NCBI RefSeq assembly: GCF_028769735.1
Contig: NC_088173.1
Span: 71,670,463-71,734,462, forward strand
Direction: 5' to 3'
Length of the DNA: 64,000 nt
Source of the DNA: Zonotrichia leucophrys gambelii
Lineage: Eukaryota > Chordata > Aves > Passeriformes > Passerellidae
Part shown: piece after piece, positions 1 through 64,000 of the stretch
Layout: each line of letters opens with the position of its first letter
Numbering within the stretch: position 1 is the first letter of the stretch
The notes under the pieces: generated by a model
Database searches by the model: none
Seen by the model: the letters and a program-made list of their open reading frames with translations, nothing else
Told to the model about the DNA's origin: nothing
Translations under genes and position numbers: made by a program

Positions 1-1149
1 GAATTTAAAAATTAATTAATAACAAGTTAACTTATTAAAATTAATTATTTAATAACAAATTAATTAATAATTTATTTATTTATTAAAGTCTTCAACATCA
101 CTGAGATTTCTGGAGCTCAGACCATGAGGGAGATGATGCCAAATATCTCCATTGCCCACAAAATTTGAGATTTCTGGTATTCCTTAAAAAAATGGATCTG
201 GAATTGAAGGAAATTAATTTCCATTATCCTACGGGAATAGAGTATTTTTAGGTTTTTTTCCTTGCAAAGGAAATCATGGAATTCCCAATCCCTGATTATT
301 TGGACAACGGGAAAACAGCAATAAAATCCAACCTGCATTTGTGTTATTGTTCTGTTTGTTTTCCCTTGGATTGCATAATTCCTAAAAAAAGCCAGGAATG
401 GTTTGGAGGCGCCTGGCTCTGATTTCTCCCAGTCCCGGGGGTGAAAAGAGGGATGAGCTCTTCCCGGCATTCCAGCACGGAGAACTCCAAACCTCTCCAA
501 TGACCTCCCTGTCCCTCTCTGGAGTTGCTGGGAAGCTCCAAGGCCATTCCCAACCCTTTGGAAATGACTCATCCTGATTGTTCCCTGTTTTCCATGGAGG
601 GAGACAATGAATCCAGGCTTTGTTTTCCAGCCATGGATTTGCCAGTGGATGATTCTTCCCACTGTTTTCATTGGCAAAGAGGAATTGTAAACCTCTGGTG
701 TATCCTGGGGTTTCTTTTTCCCACTTTTCCACATCCTCCAAATCCTATTTGTCCTTTTTGGCTTGGGACAGAAGCAGAACCTTTGGAATCTGCTCCAAAG
801 GGTGAAAAAAACAGGGATGAAGAGGTTCCTCCCTCCTCCACCGGCCCCAGGAATTCCATCCAGTAAAGTGCCCTGGCTCCATGGGAAAACCTCCAGGAGA
901 TCCCAGCGCTGAGGTGGGAAAATGGATGAATTTCATTCCCATGAGTTCTGGGAAGAAGGAAAAAGAGGGGAAAATGGGCTGGATTTGGGAGAGCCGCCAC
1001 TTCCCGAATTTGTGAGACTGTAATTCCCATCCCTTCCTGGGATGCTGGACATGGATGGGGCCTGGATACAATCCACAAGTGGAAAAGGTGAAGAGGATGG
1101 AGGGAAAAGTGGGAAAAGACCAAAAAAGAAGGGAAAGCAAAGGGAAAAT

Positions 1150-1482
1150 GCACAGGGAAACGTTTGGTTTGGATATTGGGAAGAATTCCTTCATGGAAAA
1201 GGTTGCCAAGCATGGAAATTCCTGGTGTTCAACCCATGGGACATGGAATGCTGACAGGGATGGAGCAGCCAAGGGCCAGGGAGTCTCCCTGGAATCATCC
1301 CAAATGCCAAAGAGAGGCACTCAGGGAATCCAAAAAGTTGGGAAAGATATCCAAATCCAGCCTTCAAAATCCTGTTTTCCAGGGAAGTTTGGATCCCCCA
1401 TCTCCGGAAGTGTCCAAGGGAAGGTTCTGGACGGGCTCTAAGGTCCATCCCACCCCAAACCATTCCATGATTTCCATGATTC
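1150..1482 (+). mobile_element. CR1 LINE 3' fragment (degraded)
   Basis: A GAATTCCTTCATGGAAAAGG block near 1180 and a GGAAGTGTCCAAGG to AACCATTCCATGATTTCC ending at 1406-1482 match the CR1 3' end in sense orientation. The middle is rearranged. Confidence 0.5.
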
Positions 1483-2829
1483 AACCCAATATCCTAAATA
1501 TCCACTGAACCTTTCCCAAAAGTCAGAATTCCACAGCCTGAGGTCGCTTGAAGATGAAGGATCATGGATCCCATGGAATGGGAGGAGCTTTAAGGTCCTT
1601 TCCCTGAACCATTCCATGATTCTGGGAAGGCTTGGGAAGATGAAGGATCATGGAAAAGGTTCCAACCCTGAGGGGAAATCCAGGCCCAATCCAACCTCAG
1701 CAGCTGGAATAAAACCCTGGATGCATCCCGAGCCTTTTCCTCTCTTTTTTTATAAGGGATAAAAATACCCGGCACATTTCAGGGATTGGCTCTTTGGGAA
1801 GGCTGGGATGGGAATGGAAAAAGCAGACGGGACAAATTCAACTCATTTTCCTCTGGAAGCGGATTCTGGATGGAGCCAAACCCAGAGCAGTTTCACGGCT
1901 CATTTCTTGGGAGTCTCCTGCAGATCCCCACAAATCATCCCTCAATCCGAGGGTTTGGGCTTTTCTGGGATGAATCCCGACTGCAGCTGTCACACAACAC
2001 AGGGTTATCCATGGAAAAAGCCGATTTCAGGAATTTCAGGTTATCGATCCACCTTTAAATTCATCACCACCTTTTCCACGAGTGCGTTTACAAGGGGGGA
2101 AATTCCAGCACTGGGAATCACCATCCTGGGAAAGCCCGAAGGGGTCAGGCCTCATGGAAAGGCTGAAATGAGCCGTGTCACGCAAATCCAGGGAAATCTC
2201 CAGCTTCCCATAGGAAAACTCACAGGTTTGGGAGCCAGGAGGCCACACAGTGTTTTTTAGGGAGCATCCTATTGGATCAGTGTTCCTGTTGGACCAAGGT
2301 TCCAGGGAATGAGCAGAACCCATGGCAGGCCCCGTAATCCAACAAATCCAGCTGCCAACAGCTCCCAAAAAATATTTATGGAAGCGCCTTGACTCAGATC
2401 CCACTTCTCATCCCGCTCTCCCTGTGCTGCCTCCCTCTTTTCCAACCACTCCAGCAAAATCCGCCAGGATTTTGGGTGAAAATTTGCAGGTGGAAAATGC
2501 TCCCTTTGGAGCAGATAAAACTGGGCACTGCCTGGAAAATTGTCCTTAGTGGGGAGCAAAATCCATCTCGCTCATTCCCGGGATTTTTTGGGATGGATGC
2601 TGGAGATTTGGGGAATTCAGCCCCTCTGTGGGATGGAAGTTTTCCAGCTCCTTCAGCTCCCGGAGGGAACGGGAACACAACAGGGGTGTTGTGTCTGGAT
2701 GGTCCCAAAGGTGTCCCCACACTTCGGAACTGCAGGCTGGAATTACTCCCGGCATCAGGTCGAGGAAATCTGGGATCAGGGAAACGCTCAAGCAGTGGAA
2801 CTTTTGGCAATTAACTTCCAGGGAATCTT

Positions 2830-3166
2830 GGAATCATGGAACAGGTTATGATGGATAGGATTCTAGGATCATCCCATTCCCACCCCATCCATGGGCAGGG
2901 ACACCTCCCACTGTCCCAGGTGGATCCAAGCCCCAGTGTCCAACCTGGCCTTGGGCACTGCCAGGCATCCAGGGGCAGCCACAGCAAATCTGGGAATTCC
3001 AGCCCAGCCAGCAATTCCTTGCCAAGATCCCAGCCCAATCTCCCCTTTCCCAGTGGGAGCCATTCCCTGGCTCCTGTCCCTGCAGGCCTTGTCCCCAGTC
3101 CCTCTCCAGCTCTCCTGGAGCCCCTCCAGGGACTTTGAGGATTCCCTGGATTTTTTCCCTTCTCCA
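2830..3166 (-). mobile_element. CR1 LINE 3' fragment, A-type
   Basis: It begins with the reversed terminal octamer (GAATCATGGAAC). It continues through GGGCAGGGACACCTCCCAC, the CCTTGGGCACTGCCAGG block and the CTCTCCAGCTCTCCTGGAG block, all reverse-oriented. This is one of about twenty near-identical A-type copies in the window. Confidence 0.85.
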
Positions 3167-4849
3167 CAATCCTGATTTTCCCATTCCCACTCCCAAGAGA
3201 AGGCACAGTTCCATCCCCACAATCAAAACACTGGGAACAGGAATGTTTCAGAGCATTTCTTTGGGAATCACAGTGCTTTGGGCATTATTGCAGATAAGGC
3301 AGGCATGGGTGATCCAGAACAAATTCCAGCCAATTCCCTGGATAACCGGAAGCCACAGGGAATTCTTTCCACAGCTCCCACCTGGATTTGGAGGAGGCAC
3401 AACCAGGCCTGGAGCCGGATGTGGCTGTTCAGGGGAAAAAAAATGGGATGGAGTTGGTTTTTCCAGATGTTCCCACCTGAATTTACCCACCGGAATCCCA
3501 CAGGATCCTCTTGGCATGAAAGTTGGACTGGGAGCATGGATTTCCTTCTGGAAATCCCCATTTTTATGGAATGGGATGCCCTGGATCCCTCTCTCCCATC
3601 ACTGCTGACCCAGGTTTGCCAAGGGAATGCTGGGAATAAAATAGGATTTCCCATTGGAAGTGTCTCTAGGGTGAATCCCAAACTTTCAAGCACATCCCAT
3701 TCCAGGCATTCCACAACCCCTTATCCATGCTGGCCTTGGAAGTTCCAAAGGAAACCCATGGATGGATTTTGATTCCTTGTCTTTCTGGGATAGACAGCAG
3801 CATTCCCAATGGGATGGGGGATGAGCATCCCACATTTGGCATTCCAACATGGATCATGCATCCATTTGGGGCTCTTGGGGTTGGGATCACAGGGAATTAG
3901 ACCAGGATGTGAAATCCCGGAGTCCCCACAAATCCAAGAGATATTGGACCTGAATTCCCACTGTGGATTCCAGCAGAGCCCTCAGGGAATTCCAGACTCA
4001 CTCTGGCACAGCTGGATCCTGGTGGGAAAGGAGCAGGGACCAACATTCCCATAAAACCCAAACTCCCAATCCCAGCAAGGGCCAAACAGAAGCAACTTTT
4101 GTCCTCGGCTCCTCAGATCCTTTGGGATAATAAAACCTCTGGAAAATTGGAGTGAATCCTGGTGGTTTGATGGTGGCTATAAACAGGGATAGGGGTGGGA
4201 ATAGGGTTGGGAGGCTTTTCGGGAAAAAAAGAAGGAAAACGAAGCATTTAACGACGGAAAATGAAACCTCCACCCTGGGATGTGCAAATCCGGAGCCAAT
4301 TCCTCCGCTCCAACTTTTGGGAAGGGGCCACGGATCAGCCAAAGCTCAGCAGCAGGGATGGGGTTATAAATCCCTATAAATCCCTATAAATCCCAAAGTC
4401 GTGCGTTTTCCGTGCGGAAAGCACAGAGAAGGAGCTGCCCTATGCAATCTGGGAGATGTTCCAATGAGAATCCCGGGATTTGATCCCCCATGGATTACAT
4501 CCCCATCCAACAAAGGAACTAAAATATTTTTCCCTATTTTTAAGCACAGCTTTAAAATCCCGGCCAGAGCAGGGCAGGAGTGCCATCAGCGGTTTTTCCT
4601 GGGAAACTGATCCCTTGGGATCACTTTTCCCAGCTCCCCGCTCATTCGGAGCAGCCACAGCTCCAAGGAAAACATGGAATCAAGGATAAATCTCATCCTG
4701 CTGAAGGGAGGGTGGGAAGATCCCGAACCAGCAAAGGTGCCGGAGCAGCCGGATATTAACGGGATTTTCCTGGTGGGAAACTGGGACAAGATTTCTTGCA
4801 GGGTGAGAATTTGAGGATTAACATCCTCCCAGCACTGGAAAACCCTGGG

Positions 4850-4940
4850 AATCATGGAATTATGGAACTATACAGGGTAGGAAAGACCTCTGAGCTCAAG
4901 TCCAACCCTGCCAAGGTCACAAATCCCCAAGTGCCACATC
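4850..4940 (-). mobile_element. CR1 LINE 3' terminal fragment
   Basis: It has the reversed terminal repeat (AATCATGGAATTATGGAAC), followed by GTAGGAAAGACCTCTGAGCTC and a CAAGTCCAACCCTGCC block typical of CR1 3' ends in reverse. Confidence 0.65.
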
Positions 4941-5189
4941 CCATGGGATCATCCCACTCCAGGAACAGGAGGAGGGAACAGCAAAAGAGGGAATGCCCCA
5001 GCATTCCCATTGGATCCATGAGAAGCTGAGCAGGTTGTGGATCACGGATTTGTTTGGAAAACAAATCCTGCCCCAGGACAGGTTTATCGCTCCATTAATG
5101 CCTGGCAGTGGCGAGGATGGGTTGGGATGTTTTCCATAAGAATCTTTGGGAATACAAGGGAAAAATGGCTGATTCTAAAGGAATATCAG

Positions 5190-5533
5190 TGAGGCTCAGC
5201 CTGGAGAAAAGGCGGATCAGGAGGGACCTTCTGGCTCTGCACAGATCCCCGAAGATTTGGAGCCAGGTGGGAGCTGGGATCTGATCCCAGGGAAAAACAG
5301 GAAAAGAGGGAACGGCCTGAGGTTGTCCCAGGAGAGGCTCAGGTTGGACACCAGCAGGAATTTCCTCATGGAAAGGGTGGTCAGGGATTGGAAGTGCCCA
5401 GGGAGCTTTGGAATCTCCATCCCTGGAGGTTTCCAAGGAATTCCCGGATGAGGCACTCAGTGGGGATCAGGCACAGCTTGGACTCGATGATCCCAAAGGT
5501 CTTTTCCAACCTCAGGGATTCTGGGATTCTGCA
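5190..5533 (+). mobile_element. CR1 LINE 3' fragment, B-type
   Basis: In sense order it runs from the GAGGGACCTTCTGGCTCTGC block through the GGGAACGGCCTGAGG and CAGCAGGAATTTCCTCATGG blocks to GATGATCCCAAAGGTC and TTTTCCAACCTCAGGGATTC. Confidence 0.8.
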
Positions 5534-6283
5534 AATACTGACACTAAAAAGACCAAGAATTCCCAAAAAAAGTGGCCGGGAGACAGCGGGAGAGGAGGAA
5601 ATCAAAGCCCAGCTGCTCCTGGGATTCCTCTCCCAGTTGGAATGGGAGACCTGTGGGATTGTGGAGCAGCTCCAAGGGAAAACCAGCTCCAGAATTCCAT
5701 GAAGGAGTGCAAAGGCCTCAAAATCCAAGAGAAACTGGGATTTTGTGGAGCACCAACTCCAAATCCCAGGTTTTGCACCACAACCTTTCCCACTCCCATT
5801 ATTTCAGCTTTGGGAATGCGATGTGTCATCCAGGGGATTCCGGTTTTCCAACACATTTTCCACAGGTTTACAATACATAAATGGGAAAACACAGGGAAAA
5901 GGGAAACTGAGGCTGGATCAGGGAGTGAAAAGTGCTTGGAATCTGTGGGAATTGCTCAGGCCGGCAAATCCCAAATCTTGCCCTGAGGACTCTCTGCACA
6001 TTCCCAACTTCTGGATGGAAAGGTCCTTTCCCTGCTCCCTCCTCGGATTTTCACTGGAATTTGGGATTTACCAACCAGAGCAGCAGGAAAACTCAAACAA
6101 AACACAGATGTCTGGAAAACCAGGAATATTTTGGTGGAGGTTTTGGTTAGGTGACACTTCCCAGGTGGAATTCCAAAGGGAAGAGAAGTCTTTGGCAGCA
6201 GCTGGCAGCAGCCTGGATGAGGTTGTTCCTTCTCCACTTCCAAAATTCCTTCCCAAAATTCCTAGGCAGGCACGGGAGCAGCT

Positions 6284-63490
<57,207 letters not shown>

Positions 63491-64000
63491 CTGGGAATGG
63501 CAGGGAAAAGAGGGATTAGGGATTCCTGGAGGCACCTTGGGAATGCGTCACACTCGCTGGAGCATCACAGGGATCACACAGCTGGAGGCCACCAAAATCC
63601 CGGAATTTCCACCCATTTTGAATCCCACGACCTCACCTTGGGGCAGGAGAACAATATGGAGGGCGTGGTGCTGAATCCTGGGAATTCCCAATCCCAGGAA
63701 AAGTCCCCATGGAAAAGGGCGAGGTCAGAGAGGGGTCAGACAAGAGTAAGAGTGACAGGAGAGAGGAAAGAGCCTCAGGATGTGCCGGGGAGGTTTAGGT
63801 TGGATTTTTGGGAAAATTCCTTCCTGGAAAGGGCTGTCCCCATCCCCGGAGGGACTGAACATCCCTATGGAGGTGGCACCTGGGGACATGGATATGGAGT
63901 GGCCTTGGGAGCCAATGGATCAGAGGGATTTTCCAATCCTGTGATTCCATGAGGAGAACCACTCGTTTTTATGGAATTTTGAGCAGGAATCCTGCCCTCC
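63491..64000. other. DYSF: intron 17, partial
   Basis: Holds one CR1 fragment. At 63965-63985 it has TTTTTATGGAATTTTGAG, a motif shared with the array at 38815-40050. No exon seen. Confidence 0.6.
63780..63953 (+). mobile_element. CR1 LINE 3' fragment, C-type
   Basis: GCCGGGGAGGTTTAGGTTGG through AATTCCTTCCTGGAAAGGGC and GGAGGTGGCACCTGGGGACA to AATCCTGTGATTCCATGAGG, sense. Confidence 0.8.

Larger units (their letters stand above)
1..6283. other. 3' flank of DYSF, no gene recognised
   Basis: I recognise no exon of any gene on either strand here. The first 100 bases are AT-rich. Positions 71-84 read on the minus strand as overlapping AATAAA hexamers, the only canonical DYSF-sense poly(A) signals I found below the stop codon. 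A MEF2-type decamer CTATTTTTAA is at 4534-4543, and a 12-bp TATAAATCCC-type triplet repeat is near 4364-4395. The rest is CR1 fragments, listed separately, and GGAATTCC-rich sequence like that of the introns. The DYSF 3' UTR must start at 6283 and run leftwards, but its end is not visible. Confidence 0.6.

Noticed and set aside
2811..3206. Recurrent peptide like [20 protein letters not shown] at many positions on both strands
   Set aside because: It is the translated 3' non-coding end of A-type CR1 copies. It looks conserved only because the element is repeated. The same applies to the B-type peptide around [19 protein letters not shown].
4152..4379. 75-codon plus-strand frame with a basic GKKRRKTKH stretch in the 3' flank
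   Set aside because: It is isolated and short, with no recognisable family, promoter or splice context; consistent with chance.

Overview
The window is a vertebrate, almost certainly avian and probably passerine, genomic segment. Two things show this. A large multi-exon gene with GT/AG introns runs along the minus strand. The non-coding DNA is filled with 3' fragments of CR1 LINEs, the dominant bird retrotransposon, plus one LTR that resembles songbird endogenous-retrovirus LTRs. There is no bacterial-style gene organisation, and I recognise no second gene.

The gene is dysferlin (DYSF), a tail-anchored ferlin with multiple C2 domains that acts in calcium-dependent repair of the muscle plasma membrane. 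I placed 38 consecutive coding exons, from 63490 down to the stop codon at 6284. All have GT and AG splice sites and the phases agree at every junction. Together they give one open frame of 1,574 residues, starting just after the C2C region and running through FerA/FerB, the nested DysF domains, C2D, C2E, C2F, C2G, the transmembrane anchor and the C-terminal tail. If the human 55-exon layout is conserved, these are exons 18-55. The 5' part (C2A, C2B, FerI, C2C and the promoter) lies beyond the right edge. 'Fragment residue' numbers below count from the first complete codon at 63488.

Layout: 1-6283 is 3' flank with no recognised gene. 6284-11747 holds the last five exons, with two large minisatellites between them. 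11748-18162 is a repeat-rich 6.4 kb intron. 18163-29308 holds ten exons of C2F/C2G and the ferlin C-terminal core. 29309-37689 is the largest intron (8.4 kb), at the position where mammals carry alternative exon 40a. 37690-56607 holds C2D, C2E and DysF, with an LTR and several arrays. 56608-63490 holds the FerA/FerB exons, with a long polypurine tract and a GATGTCCCCAG-type minisatellite. Only about 4.7 kb of the 57 kb gene body is coding.

The most unusual material is around the exons. A hairpin sits on the exon 42 donor, and that exon is flanked by 51-bp direct repeats. A minisatellite next to exon 21 has multiplied that exon's own splice donor. Other arrays and an LTR abut splice sites. Exon 31 carries a 12-nt tandem duplication made from the same GGAAAATCC word that fills the introns. 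Many CR1 copies are strikingly alike.
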